The notes below the pieces were generated by a model. That model was not told the DNA's origin. It saw only the letters and a list, made by a program, of their open reading frames with translations, and did not search any database. Of a DNA stretch of 64,000 nucleotides, positions 1 to 7,622 are shown in pieces. Source of the DNA: an uncultured Paracoccaceae bacterium (lineage in GTDB: Bacteria; Pseudomonadota; Alphaproteobacteria; Rhodobacterales; Rhodobacteraceae). The first letter of the stretch is position 1, and every line of letters starts with the position of its first letter. The translations under genes were made by a program, and so were the position numbers. The stretch lies in contig OY288166.1 in assembly GCA_958439195.1 (NCBI GenBank), forward strand, positions 1-64,000. Reading direction: 5' to 3'.

Positions 1-80
1 GAATTTCTTCGCCTGCCCCGCCCGCTTGCCCGAACCCCCGCCCCTGCCTATAAGCCCCGGAACCCCCGAAGGAGGAACCG

Positions 81-1043
81 ATGACCTTCCGTGCCCGCCA
101 CCTCCTTGGTATCGAACACCTCGCGCCCCTCGAAATCACCACCATCCTTGATCTGGCCGACCGCTACGTCGACCTGAACCGCCGCACCGTCAAACAATCC
201 GACGTGCTGGCCGGGATGACGCAAATCAACATGTTCTTTGAAAACTCCACCCGCACGCAGGCCAGCTTTGAACTGGCGGGCAAACGGCTGGGGGCGGATG
301 TGATGAACATGTCGGTTGGCCAATCCTCGGTGAAAAAGGGCGAAACCCTGATCGACACCGCGCTGACCCTGAACGCCATGCATCCCGACCTCTTGGTCGT
401 GCGCCACGGCGCATCCGGCGCGGTCAACCTGCTGGCGTCAAAGGTGAACTGCGCCGTGCTGAACGCGGGCGATGGCCGCCACGAACACCCCACGCAGGCG
501 CTGCTGGATGCGCTGACCATCCGCCGCGCCAAGGGCCGGATTCAACGCCTGACCATCGCCATCTGCGGCGACATTGCCCATTCCCGCGTCGCACGATCCA
601 ACCTTATCCTTCTGGGCAAGATGGAAAACCGCATCCGCCTGATCGGCCCCCCCACCCTGATGCCGACAGGCATCGGCGAATTCGGGGTCGAGGTCTTCGA
701 TGACATGCGCAAAGGCCTGGATGGCGCCGATGTCGTGATGATGCTGCGCCTGCAAAAAGAACGCATGGATGGCGGTTTCATCCCGTCGGAACGCGAATAC
801 TACCACCGCTACGGGCTGGACGCGGAAAAGCTGTCCCACGCCAAACCTGACGCCATCGTCATGCATCCCGGCCCGATGAACCGGGGGGTGGAAATTGACG
901 GCGATCTTGCCGATGACATCAACCGCTCGGTCATTCAGGATCAGGTGGAAATGGGCGTCGCCGTCCGCATGGCCTGCATGGATCTTCTGGCCCGCAACCT
1001 GCGCGCCGAACGCGGGCGCAAGATCGTGGGAACGATGGTATGA
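81..1043 (+). CDS. pyrB: Aspartate carbamoyltransferase, catalytic subunit
   Basis: The 320-residue product condenses carbamoyl phosphate with aspartate, the first committed step of cytosolic pyrimidine synthesis. Visible family signatures are NSTRTQASFE near residue 55 (carbamoyl-phosphate loop), the S..K loop in SSVKKGE near residue 80, VVRHGASG, HEHPTQALLDAL near 135 and HPGPMNRG near 270. The start follows a strong AGGAGG at 70-75. It overlaps the next gene by ATGA and heads a tightly overlapped operon. No regulatory pyrI gene is present. A dead dihydroorotase three genes downstream suggests a Pseudomonas-type class A enzyme built from PyrB and PyrC'. The identity is secure; the quaternary form is inferred. 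Confidence 0.97.
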   Translation: MTFRARHLLGIEHLAPLEITTILDLADRYVDLNRRTVKQSDVLAGMTQINMFFENSTRTQASFELAGKRLGADVMNMSVGQSSVKKGETLIDTALTLNAMHPDLLVVRHGASGAVNLLASKVNCAVLNAGDGRHEHPTQALLDALTIRRAKGRIQRLTIAICGDIAHSRVARSNLILLGKMENRIRLIGPPTLMPTGIGEFGVEVFDDMRKGLDGADVVMMLRLQKERMDGGFIPSEREYYHRYGLDAEKLSHAKPDAIVMHPGPMNRGVEIDGDLADDINRSVIQDQVEMGVAVRMACMDLLARNLRAERGRKIVGTMV

Positions 1044-1618
1044 CCGCGCCGGACTGGCAGGCCCGTCTTGCCCCCTTCCTGCGCCCCGGCGAAACCCTGC
1101 TCTGGCAGGGCGCACCCCAACCCGGCTTTCACCAACCCGGCAAGCGCCTGCTCCTGATGGCCTTTGGCCTGCCCTTCCTGCTGGGCGGCCTTGGCCTTTT
1201 CGCGGCGGCCCTGATGCAACCCACAAAACCCGGCACCGAAGAATGGGCCTTCTCCCTCTTCCTCGCCGCCTTCGCCCTCGTCTTTGCCGGAATCGGCGCC
1301 TTCCTCACCCTCGGCCCGGTGATCGAGGCACGCCACGCCGCCACCCGCCTGCGCTATGCGCTAACCACCCGCGCCGCCTACATCCTGTCGCATTTCGTCA
1401 CCGACCGCATACAAGTCTATCCGATCCTGCCCTCCACACCCATCGACCTAGACCCCACCCCCACGGGAAAATCCGGCATCGGCACGGTCTGGTTTCACGC
1501 CCGCCCGCAACGCGATAGCGAAGGCGACACCTACACCGAACGCGCGGGCTTTCAGAACATCCCAGAGGCGCGCCACGTTTATCATCTGATCCGCGGCCTA
1601 CAGGAGCAGACAGCATGA
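1040..1618 (+). CDS. PH-like membrane protein in the pyrB operon
   Basis: This 192-residue protein of unknown function starts inside the pyrB stop codon (ATGA). An N-terminal LRPGETLLWQGAPQPG segment is followed by two hydrophobic helices at roughly residues 33-55 and 68-92. A soluble C-terminal part then carries RYALTTRAAYILS, which resembles the strand pattern of bacterial PH domains. A PH-like assignment is by pattern only. Overlapping stops and starts on both sides imply co-translation with pyrimidine genes. Its own role is not deducible from the sequence. Confidence 0.8.
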   Translation: MTAPDWQARLAPFLRPGETLLWQGAPQPGFHQPGKRLLLMAFGLPFLLGGLGLFAAALMQPTKPGTEEWAFSLFLAAFALVFAGIGAFLTLGPVIEARHAATRLRYALTTRAAYILSHFVTDRIQVYPILPSTPIDLDPTPTGKSGIGTVWFHARPQRDSEGDTYTERAGFQNIPEARHVYHLIRGLQEQTA

Positions 1619-1734
1619 TCCCCGACCCCAACCGCAAACCCACCAAGGAAGAGATGCGCGCAGGCGGCAAGGTGGCCGCGCTGGTGCTGGTCTTCATCGC
1701 GCTCTTCACCATCGCCTTCGTGGTCATCGCATGA
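1615..1734 (+). CDS. 39-residue single-pass membrane peptide
   Basis: This very short gene overlaps the previous stop by ATGA and the next start by ATGA. The product begins MIPDPNRKPTKEEMRAGGKV and ends in one hydrophobic helix (about residues 20-39), so it should sit in the inner membrane with a charged cytoplasmic N terminus. No known family is recognised. The perfect stop/start coupling at both ends and the protein-like helix argue that it is real rather than a spacer. It may be a small subunit working with the two flanking PH-like proteins. Confidence 0.7.
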   Translation: MIPDPNRKPTKEEMRAGGKVAALVLVFIALFTIAFVVIA

Positions 1735-2114
1735 CCACCGCCTTCCGCCCCGACGCAGCCACCTACTGGCGCGCCCATGCCATCATGGCGCTGGCAGGCG
1801 GCATCGCGGCGGGCCTCGTCCTTGTCGCCCTGGGCAACCCTGCCCCTTGGGTCGGCCCCCTCGGCGCGGCGCTGGCGATCGCCGTCCGCGCGGCCTATGT
1901 CAGATCCGAAGCCCTGGCCGAAGTCTGGACACTGACCGATACCCACCTCATCGGCCCCGCTGGCCGGTTCATCCCGCGCGCCCGGATCACCCAGACCCGC
2001 ACCCTCTTGGGCGCGGTGCAGGTGATCACAGCGTCGGGCGACAAGCACCTGATCCGCTACCTCCCCGATCCCGCCGCGGCTGCGCGCGCGATCCACTCTG
2101 GACGCAAAACATGA
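1731..2114 (+). CDS. Small bacterial-PH-like membrane protein
   Basis: The 127-residue protein has two closely spaced hydrophobic helices (about residues 14-50) followed by a soluble domain. That domain contains WTLTDTHLIGPAGRFIPRARI and a strand-rich stretch ending in AARAIHSG, a pattern like bPH_2 domains. It overlaps the 39-residue gene upstream and the pyrC-like gene downstream, each by ATGA. With the gene at 1040 it forms a pair of PH-like membrane proteins inside the pyrimidine operon. The function is unknown; a membrane-anchoring or scaffolding role is speculation. Confidence 0.75.
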   Translation: MTTAFRPDAATYWRAHAIMALAGGIAAGLVLVALGNPAPWVGPLGAALAIAVRAAYVRSEALAEVWTLTDTHLIGPAGRFIPRARITQTRTLLGAVQVITASGDKHLIRYLPDPAAAARAIHSGRKT

Positions 2115-3382
2115 CCACGCTCCACCTCACCAATGCTCGCCTGATCGACGCTGAGGCCGGCACCATCACCCAAGGCTCGGTCACGCTCGCCAAAGGCGTC
2201 ATTGCCGCCATCAACGGCCCCAAACCCAAAGGCGCGACAGAGATCGATTGCGGCAATCACCACCTTGCCCCCGGTATCGTCGACATCGGGGTAAAGATCG
2301 GCGAACCCGGCGAACGCCACCGCGAATCCTTCCGCTCAGCCGGGCTGGCGGCAGCCGCAGGCGGCGTCACCACCCTCATCGCCCGCCCCGACACCCTGCC
2401 CGCCATCGACACCCCCGAAACGCTCGAATTCGTCACCCGCCGCGCGCTCGATGCCTCACCGGTCCGCATCCGCCACATGGCCGCCCTGACCAAAGGCCGC
2501 CACGGGCGCGAGATGACAGAGATCGGCTTTCTGCTCGACGCGGGTGCCATCGCCTTCACCGATGCCTTCGCCGTCACCTCCGACGCCAAGGTGCTGTCGC
2601 GTGCCTTCACCTATGCCCGCTCCCTCGGCGCGCTGGTGATCGGCCACCCGCAAGACCCCGGCCTGTCCCACGGCGCCGCCGCCACGTCGGGCAAATTCGC
2701 CTCGCTCCGCGGCCTGCCCGCCGTCTCGCCCATCGCCGAACGCATGGGCCTGGAACGTGATCTTGCGCTGGTGGAACTCACCGGCGTCCGCTACCACGCC
2801 GACCAGATCACCACCGCCCACAGCCTGCCCGCCCTGATCCGCGCCCGCGCCCAAGGTCTCGACGTCACCGCTGGCACCTCGATCCACCACCTGACCCTGA
2901 ACGAAATCGACCTCGGCGATTACCGCACCTTCTTCAAACTGACCCCGCCCCTGCGGTCAGAAGAGGACAGGCTCGCCATGGTCGAAGCCGTCGCCAATGG
3001 CACCATCGACTGCATCTCCTCCATGCACACCCCGGCGGATGAGGAATCCAAACGCCTGCCGTTCGAGGATGCCAACCCCGGCGCGGTGGCGCTGGAAACC
3101 CTGCTCCCCGCCGCCATGCGCCTCTATCACGCGGGCCATATCGACCTGCCCACCCTGTTCCGCGCCCTCTCGCTCAACCCGGCAAAACGGCTCGGCCTGC
3201 CACAGGGCCGCATGGCACCGGGCGCCCCCGCCGATCTGGTGCTATTCGATCCCGACGCCCCCTTCCTGATGGACCGCTTCAAGCTGCACTCGAAATCCAA
3301 GAACACCCCGTTTGACGGGCAGCGGATGGAAGGTAAGGTGCTGGCAACCTTCGTGAACGGAACACAGGTGTATTCAGCATGA
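2111..3382 (+). CDS. pyrC: Dihydroorotase-like protein, predicted catalytically inactive (PyrC')
   Basis: The 423-residue product has the amidohydrolase layout of class I dihydroorotase, but the zinc ligands are missing. The usual D.H.H motif reads DIGVKIGEPG, the TDHAPH motif reads SSMHTPADEE, and the CHxST-type motif reads YHADQITTA. Pseudomonas PyrC' proteins show similar losses; there the dead dihydroorotase is needed to assemble aspartate carbamoyltransferase. The start at 2111 is chosen because it overlaps the preceding stop by ATGA; the open frame extends further upstream to 1847 without support. It overlaps plsY downstream. A functional dihydroorotase must be encoded elsewhere. Confidence 0.92.
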   Translation: MTTLHLTNARLIDAEAGTITQGSVTLAKGVIAAINGPKPKGATEIDCGNHHLAPGIVDIGVKIGEPGERHRESFRSAGLAAAAGGVTTLIARPDTLPAIDTPETLEFVTRRALDASPVRIRHMAALTKGRHGREMTEIGFLLDAGAIAFTDAFAVTSDAKVLSRAFTYARSLGALVIGHPQDPGLSHGAAATSGKFASLRGLPAVSPIAERMGLERDLALVELTGVRYHADQITTAHSLPALIRARAQGLDVTAGTSIHHLTLNEIDLGDYRTFFKLTPPLRSEEDRLAMVEAVANGTIDCISSMHTPADEESKRLPFEDANPGAVALETLLPAAMRLYHAGHIDLPTLFRALSLNPAKRLGLPQGRMAPGAPADLVLFDPDAPFLMDRFKLHSKSKNTPFDGQRMEGKVLATFVNGTQVYSA

Positions 3383-4002
3383 TCTTCCTGCCCGAAATCA
3401 CCTCTGCCCCGTTCGCACTCGCGCTCACCGCCGTCCTCGCCTATCTCTTGGGTTCCATCCCCTTTGGCCTGGTCATCACGCGGATGATGGGCCTGGGCGA
3501 CCTGCGCCAGATCGGATCGGGCAATATCGGCGCAACCAACGTCCTGCGCACCGGGAACAAACCCGCCGCCGCCGCAACCCTGATCCTCGACGCCGCCAAA
3601 GGCGGCATCGCCGTGCTGATCGCCCGCGCGCTGGTGGGCGACGATGCCGCGCAACTTGCGGCGCTGGCCTCGTTTCTGGGCCACCTTTTCCCGGTTTGGC
3701 TGGGCTTCAAGGGCGGCAAGGGCGTGGCCACCTTCCTCGGCATCCTGCTGGCCCTCGCCTGGCCCATCGGCCTTATGGCCTGCGCCACCTGGGCCGTCAC
3801 GGCCGCCATCACCCGCATCTCCTCGGCCTCCGCCCTTGCCGCCTCGGCCCTCACACCCGGCTATCTGGCCTTCGCGGGCTACTCCGACACGGTGATCCTG
3901 ACGGTGCTCCTCGCCGCTCTCGTCTGGGTCCGCCACGCCGCCAACATCCGCCGCCTGCGCGACGGCACCGAACCAAAGATCGGCAAGAAGAAATCGGCCT
4001 GA
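3379..4002 (+). CDS. plsY: Glycerol-3-phosphate acyltransferase PlsY
   Basis: This 207-residue integral membrane enzyme transfers the acyl group from acyl-phosphate to glycerol-3-phosphate, the first step of phospholipid synthesis. The sequence shows the PlsY signatures LGSIPFGLVITR near residue 25, GSGNIGATNVLR near 50 and FKGGKGVATFLG near 112, with about five hydrophobic helices. Length is normal for the family. It overlaps the pyrC-like stop by ATGA and is the last gene of the pyrB operon. DprA, which often follows plsY in alphaproteobacteria, is absent here. Confidence 0.96.
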   Translation: MIFLPEITSAPFALALTAVLAYLLGSIPFGLVITRMMGLGDLRQIGSGNIGATNVLRTGNKPAAAATLILDAAKGGIAVLIARALVGDDAAQLAALASFLGHLFPVWLGFKGGKGVATFLGILLALAWPIGLMACATWAVTAAITRISSASALAASALTPGYLAFAGYSDTVILTVLLAALVWVRHAANIRRLRDGTEPKIGKKKSA

Positions 4003-4328
4003 CGTCCCGCCCCCGGCCCAAGGGCGGGTGGGCAAACCGCCACCCCCCGCCCCAGTTCCCCGATCCATTCATCTTGGCAAAAATACCCTCAGGGGGTGAA
4101 TAGCCGCGCGGCACGCGCGGACAGAGGGGGCGGAACGCCCCCTGAACGCGGAGCGGGCCGCGCAGGCGGCGACGACACAAAAGGCATGCGGCGGCATGGC
4201 CCACGCCGCCAGATCACCTCCCCCACCCCCGAAATCCCGGTTGATCCGCAGCGCAACCTGCGCAAGGCTTGCCTGTCACCATCGCCAACGGCGACGGTTT
4301 GGCCAAAAGCTGTAACGAGGGAACCAGA
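4003..4328. other. Intergenic region with composite repeat
   Basis: The 326 bases between plsY and the DUF805 gene contain no convincing gene. The left half holds the composite repeat at 4067-4144. The rest includes a GGCGGC / GCCGCC inverted pair near 4190-4210. A GAGG ribosome-binding site sits at about 4316-4319, nine bases before the DUF805 start. Confidence 0.6.
4067..4144 (+). repeat. Composite hairpin repeat, copy 1
   Basis: The element starts with TTCATCTTGGC, two bases, then AAATACCCTCAGGGGGTGA. A variable GC-rich hairpin follows, and it ends with a second hairpin GGGGGCG-GAA-CGCCCCC at 4126-4142. The same order of parts occurs in reverse orientation at 57854-57920 with a different middle hairpin. 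A third copy lies at 57931-57976, and head-only copies at 17590 and 35686. It sits downstream of plsY, so it may act as a terminator or mRNA-end structure; function is unproven. Confidence 0.8.
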
Positions 4329-4670
4329 ATGAATATGATCGAGGCCGTAAAGGCCGCCTTTTCCAAATACGCCACCTTTGAGGGCCGCGCACGCCGGTCG
4401 GAATACTGGTGGTTCATCCTTTTCAATTTCATCATCGCCGTGATCCTGAACATGATATCACCCGGCGTTCTCGGCGGCATCTGGTCACTGGCCACGCTGC
4501 TGCCCACGCTCGCCGTCGGTGCGCGGCGTCTGCACGACATCGACCGTTCGGGATGGTGGCTGTTGATCGGCTTCATCCCGGTGATCGGGCTGATCGTGCT
4601 GATCGTGTTCTTCGCCACCCGCGGCCAGACCATGCCGAACCGCTTCGGCCTGCCGCCGATGCCCGCCTGA
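4329..4670 (+). CDS. DUF805 family membrane protein
   Basis: The 113-residue protein begins MNMIEAVKAAFSKYATFEGR and carries the DUF805 signature FEGRARRSEYWWF, then two to three hydrophobic helices. The loop ARRLHDIDRSGWW and the tail FFATRGQTMPNRFG are also typical. It is an inner-membrane protein of unknown function. The start at 4329 is preferred because GAGG lies nine bases upstream; an in-frame start 20 codons earlier lacks such a site. It appears monocistronic and converges with gshA. Confidence 0.9.
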   Translation: MNMIEAVKAAFSKYATFEGRARRSEYWWFILFNFIIAVILNMISPGVLGGIWSLATLLPTLAVGARRLHDIDRSGWWLLIGFIPVIGLIVLIVFFATRGQTMPNRFGLPPMPA

Positions 4671-4742
4671 AAAAAACATGGCCTAAAAAAGATGGCCTGA
4701 AGAATAGACGGCCTGAAACGGAGACAGCCTGTTCCTGAGACG
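4665..4742 (+). repeat. Imperfect 16-bp tandem repeat at the end of the DUF805 gene
   Basis: Five units starting GCCT follow each other at 4665, 4681, 4695, 4711 and 4727, spaced 16, 14, 16 and 16 bases. The first unit contains the last codon and stop of the DUF805 gene (GCC TGA). The A-rich unit tails resemble each other (AAAAAACATG, AAAAAGATG, AGAATAGACG). It looks like local tandem duplication of the gene end. Confidence 0.65.
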
Positions 4743-4753
4743 GCTTCAATCAG

Positions 4754-4787
4754 AAAAAGGGCGGCGCTGGTCATACCCGCGCCGCCC
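4754..4787 (-). terminator. Rho-independent terminator of gshA
   Basis: Read on the minus strand, GGGCGGCGC (4787-4779) pairs with GCGCCGCCC (4767-4759) across an 11-base loop and is followed by five T. It lies about 95 bases beyond the gshA stop. The hairpin may also end DUF805 transcripts from the other side, but there it lacks a T run. Confidence 0.75.
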
Positions 4788-4833
4788 CCATCCCTTGACC
4801 AATCCTTGCCGCGCCGCCCTCTGCGTGCATACG

Positions 4834-4858
4834 CCCGTCTGCACTGGGCCGCTGCACC
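4834..4858 (+). repeat. CCCGTCTGCAC-N7-CTGCACC motif, copy 1
   Basis: This motif lies in the 3' region of gshA between convergent genes. The same two blocks with the same 7-base gap occur at 35856-35880, also between convergent genes. A further CTGCAC follows here at 4864-4869. Function is unknown. Confidence 0.65.
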
Positions 4859-4881
4859 GGAAGCTGCACAGGCAGCAGCGC

Positions 4882-6228
4882 CTAAAGACTCGCAGCCTGA
4901 TAAATCTGCCCCAGATCGCCGCCCCAGTCGCCATGATACAGCGACAGCCAGCGATCCGCCTGCGTCACGCCTGTCTCAACCGCCGCCACCAACGGCCCCA
5001 GATAGCGTTCCTCGCCCAATCCACGCCCCGCCAGCCCGGCATGCGACAACGCCACCGCCGCCCGCGCCAGATCGGCGATGCGCACGCCACCTGCCTGCCC
5101 AGCCAGCCCGTCAACCGATGCCGCCACCCGCAGCCCCTCGCGCGTCTCCGTGTCGAACCCCTTCACCAGATCCCAGGCTGCATCCAGCGCCGTCTGGTCA
5201 TACATCAGCCCCACCCAGAACGCAGGCAGCGCCACGATATGTGCCTGGTCGCCGCAATCGGCCCCGCGCATTTCGATATACCGCTTCACCCGCGCTTCGG
5301 GGAACACGGTTGTCATGTGGTCGGCCCAATCGGACAGCGTCGGTTTTTCCCCCGGCAGGGCGGGCAACTGCCCCTTCAGGAAATCCCGGAAGGACTGGCC
5401 CAAGGCATTGATATACTTGCCATCCCGATAGACAAAATACATCGGCACATCCAGCACCCAATCCACATAGGCCTGAAAGCCGAACCCTTCGTCAAAGGCG
5501 AAAGGCAACATCCCCGTGCGCGAATTGTCCAACCCCCGCCAGATGCGCGACCGCCAGGATTTATGCCCGTTCAGCTTGCCCTCAAAGAACGGCGATGATG
5601 CGAACAGCGCCGTCGCCACCGGTTGCAGCGCCAGCGCCACCCGCATCTTCCGCACCATGTCGGCCTCGGATGCATAGTCCAGGTTCACCTGCACCGTCGA
5701 GGTGCGGTACATCATCTGCGTGCCATGGGTGCCCACTTTGCCCATGTAATCCGTCATCAGCCGATACCGCCCCTTTGGCATCACCGGCATCTCCTCGTGC
5801 CGCCATTCGGGCGCCGCACCAATCCCCATGAACCGAATGCCCAGCGGCTCGGCCAGGCTGCGCACTTCGTCGAAATGGTTCTGCAACTCGGCGTCTGTAT
5901 CGGTCACGCTCTCGAACGCCGCCCCCGAAAGCTCGAACTGCCCACCGGGTTCAAGGCTGATATTCGCCCCGTTCCGTGTCAAACCGATAACATTCTCACC
6001 CTCGCGCACCGGCGCCCAACCAAACTGCGCCTCCAACCCTGCGAACAGCGCGTTAATGGATCGTTCACCATGATAAGGCAGCGGCTTCTGCGTATCGGTC
6101 AGCCATCCGAACTTTTCATGCTCGGTCCCGATGCGCCAATCGGCCTTGGGCTTGCTGCCGGATTCCATGAATTCGGCAAGCTGGTCGAAGCTCTCGATCG
6201 GCCCGCCACCGGACTGGGGAATGGACAT
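4882..6228 (-). CDS. gshA: Glutamate-cysteine ligase (class II / plant type)
   Basis: The 448-residue cytosolic enzyme makes gamma-glutamylcysteine, the first step of glutathione synthesis. The sequence has IGTEHEKFGW near residue 35, the EPGGQFELSG motif near 98 and MYRTSTVQVNLDY near 175, all typical of the proteobacterial/plant-type enzyme. The start MSIPQSGGGPIESF at 6228 is preferred. An upstream in-frame extension of 27 residues looks non-coding, whereas GGAG lies about 13 bases before 6228. The gene ends in a clear terminator hairpin at 4754-4787. Confidence 0.95.
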   Translation of the reverse strand: MSIPQSGGGPIESFDQLAEFMESGSKPKADWRIGTEHEKFGWLTDTQKPLPYHGERSINALFAGLEAQFGWAPVREGENVIGLTRNGANISLEPGGQFELSGAAFESVTDTDAELQNHFDEVRSLAEPLGIRFMGIGAAPEWRHEEMPVMPKGRYRLMTDYMGKVGTHGTQMMYRTSTVQVNLDYASEADMVRKMRVALALQPVATALFASSPFFEGKLNGHKSWRSRIWRGLDNSRTGMLPFAFDEGFGFQAYVDWVLDVPMYFVYRDGKYINALGQSFRDFLKGQLPALPGEKPTLSDWADHMTTVFPEARVKRYIEMRGADCGDQAHIVALPAFWVGLMYDQTALDAAWDLVKGFDTETREGLRVAASVDGLAGQAGGVRIADLARAAVALSHAGLAGRGLGEERYLGPLVAAVETGVTQADRWLSLYHGDWGGDLGQIYQAASL

Positions 6229-6348
6229 AGGCAAGGGCTCCGCTGCGTGTCTGTCATCAAGGCCCCAACTCGTGCTTGGACTGGCGGGCCAAGTCAAGGG
6301 GCCGAACACCTGAACGCTGCCGTAAAGCTGTCGGAAACCACTTGGCCC

Positions 6349-6891
6349 TCAGGCCCGCGCCATGCCCTGCCCCGCACGGCGCCAAAGCACCAGCATCTGC
6401 TCCCCCGCCACCAGCCCCCGCCCGGTGCCATCCCCCTGCGGCCCAAGCGCCGCCAGCAGCGCCGCCATATCCATCCCCGGCAAGCTGGCAAAGACGTCAA
6501 ACAACCCCTCGGCCCCCGCCGCCTCAACCGGGATCAGCAACGCCTGCCCATCCGCCTGCCGCAGCCGCCACAACCGCCGCCCCCGCAGGGTAACAAGCCG
6601 CACCTCCACCAATTCCGGCACACTGACGAACCCGCCAAGCTGCGGCCCCATATAGGAAATCTGTCCCTCATCCACCGCCACGACCCCCGGCGCATCGCCA
6701 CCCGTGGCAAAACGCAGCCGCCGCCATCCCTGCACCGCCAGCCCCGCGCCCAGCGCCGCGATCAGCAGGCCCAGCGGCACCAGCAGATACCCGCCCTGCG
6801 CCGCGATCCACAGGCCAAGCGCCGCCACCACGCCCGCCCCGATCACCTCGCGCCAGCGCCACAACACCGCCTGCAATTCCGGCCGGATCAC
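6349..6891 (-). CDS. Hypothetical membrane protein downstream of rsmE
   Basis: The protein (180 residues from a GTG start at 6891) has two adjacent hydrophobic helices near its N terminus. A soluble region follows with strand-like segments (VVAVDEGQISYMGP, FVSVPELVEVRLVTL) that resemble bacterial PH-like proteins. The GTG is chosen because it overlaps the rsmE stop as GTGA; an ATG at 6918 would add nine residues inside rsmE. It is probably co-transcribed with rsmE. No named family is certain. Confidence 0.75.
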   Translation of the reverse strand: MIRPELQAVLWRWREVIGAGVVAALGLWIAAQGGYLLVPLGLLIAALGAGLAVQGWRRLRFATGGDAPGVVAVDEGQISYMGPQLGGFVSVPELVEVRLVTLRGRRLWRLRQADGQALLIPVEAAGAEGLFDVFASLPGMDMAALLAALGPQGDGTGRGLVAGEQMLVLWRRAGQGMARA

Positions 6892-7610
6892 CGCCAATCC
6901 CCAAGCGCGGCCTGCCACAATGCCAATGCCGCCACCGCCGCCGTATCCGCCCGCAGGATGCGCGGTCCAAGGCTGACCGCCACCACCTGCGCCATCCCAC
7001 GCAACCGCGCAGCCTCACTTTCCGAAAACCCACCCTCCGGCCCGATCAGGATGGCCCAAGGCCCCGGCTCCAGCCCCGCCAACGCCGCAGGCGCACCCAC
7101 CAGCGCCTCATCACACCACAGGATGCGCCGCTCGGCGGGCCATGTCGCCAGCAATCGGTCCAGCGCCACAAGGTCCGCCACCTCCGGCACAAAGGTGCCG
7201 CCGCATTGCTCGGCGGCCTCGATGGCATGGGCCTGCAACCGGTCCTGCCGGATGCGTTCGGAATTGGTATGCCGCGTCTGCACGGGAACGATCCGCCGCG
7301 CACCCATCTCGGCGGCCTTTTCCACGATGAAATCCGTCCGCGCCTTCTTGATCGGGGCAAACAGCAGCCACAGGTCGGGCGGCACCTGCAACGGCCGCGA
7401 CAGCTCCAGACACAGCAGCACACCGTTGCGCTTGCCTGCCTCGGCCACCTCGGCCCGCCATTCGCCATCCCGGCCATTGAACAGCGCAATCACGGCGCCC
7501 TTGGCCAAGCGCATCACCGCAAACAGGTAATGCGCCTGATCCTGCGACAGGGCCACGGCTTGCCCCTGACCAAGGGGCTGATCTACAAAGAGACGAACCT
7601 TCGTATCCAT
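6888..7610 (-). CDS. rsmE: 16S rRNA (uracil-1498-N3)-methyltransferase RsmE
   Basis: The 240-residue SPOUT-fold enzyme methylates U1498 of 16S rRNA using S-adenosylmethionine. Supporting motifs are HYLFAVMRLAKG near residue 27, the C-terminal knot segment ILIGPEGGFSESEAARL near 185 and VSLGPRILRADTAAVAAL near 210. The start MDTKVRLFVDQPL at 7610 gives the normal family length; the open frame upstream continues without family similarity. Only 12 bases separate this start from the divergent ubiA start. Confidence 0.95.
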   Translation of the reverse strand: MDTKVRLFVDQPLGQGQAVALSQDQAHYLFAVMRLAKGAVIALFNGRDGEWRAEVAEAGKRNGVLLCLELSRPLQVPPDLWLLFAPIKKARTDFIVEKAAEMGARRIVPVQTRHTNSERIRQDRLQAHAIEAAEQCGGTFVPEVADLVALDRLLATWPAERRILWCDEALVGAPAALAGLEPGPWAILIGPEGGFSESEAARLRGMAQVVAVSLGPRILRADTAAVAALALWQAALGDWR

Positions 7611-7622
7611 GGCCCGCACCCT

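Noticed and set aside
5623..7530. A 635-codon open frame on the plus strand opposite gshA and the rsmE region
   Set aside because: It lies antisense to two recognisable genes, is rich in Arg/His/Pro as expected for a shadow frame in GC-rich DNA, and has no domain.
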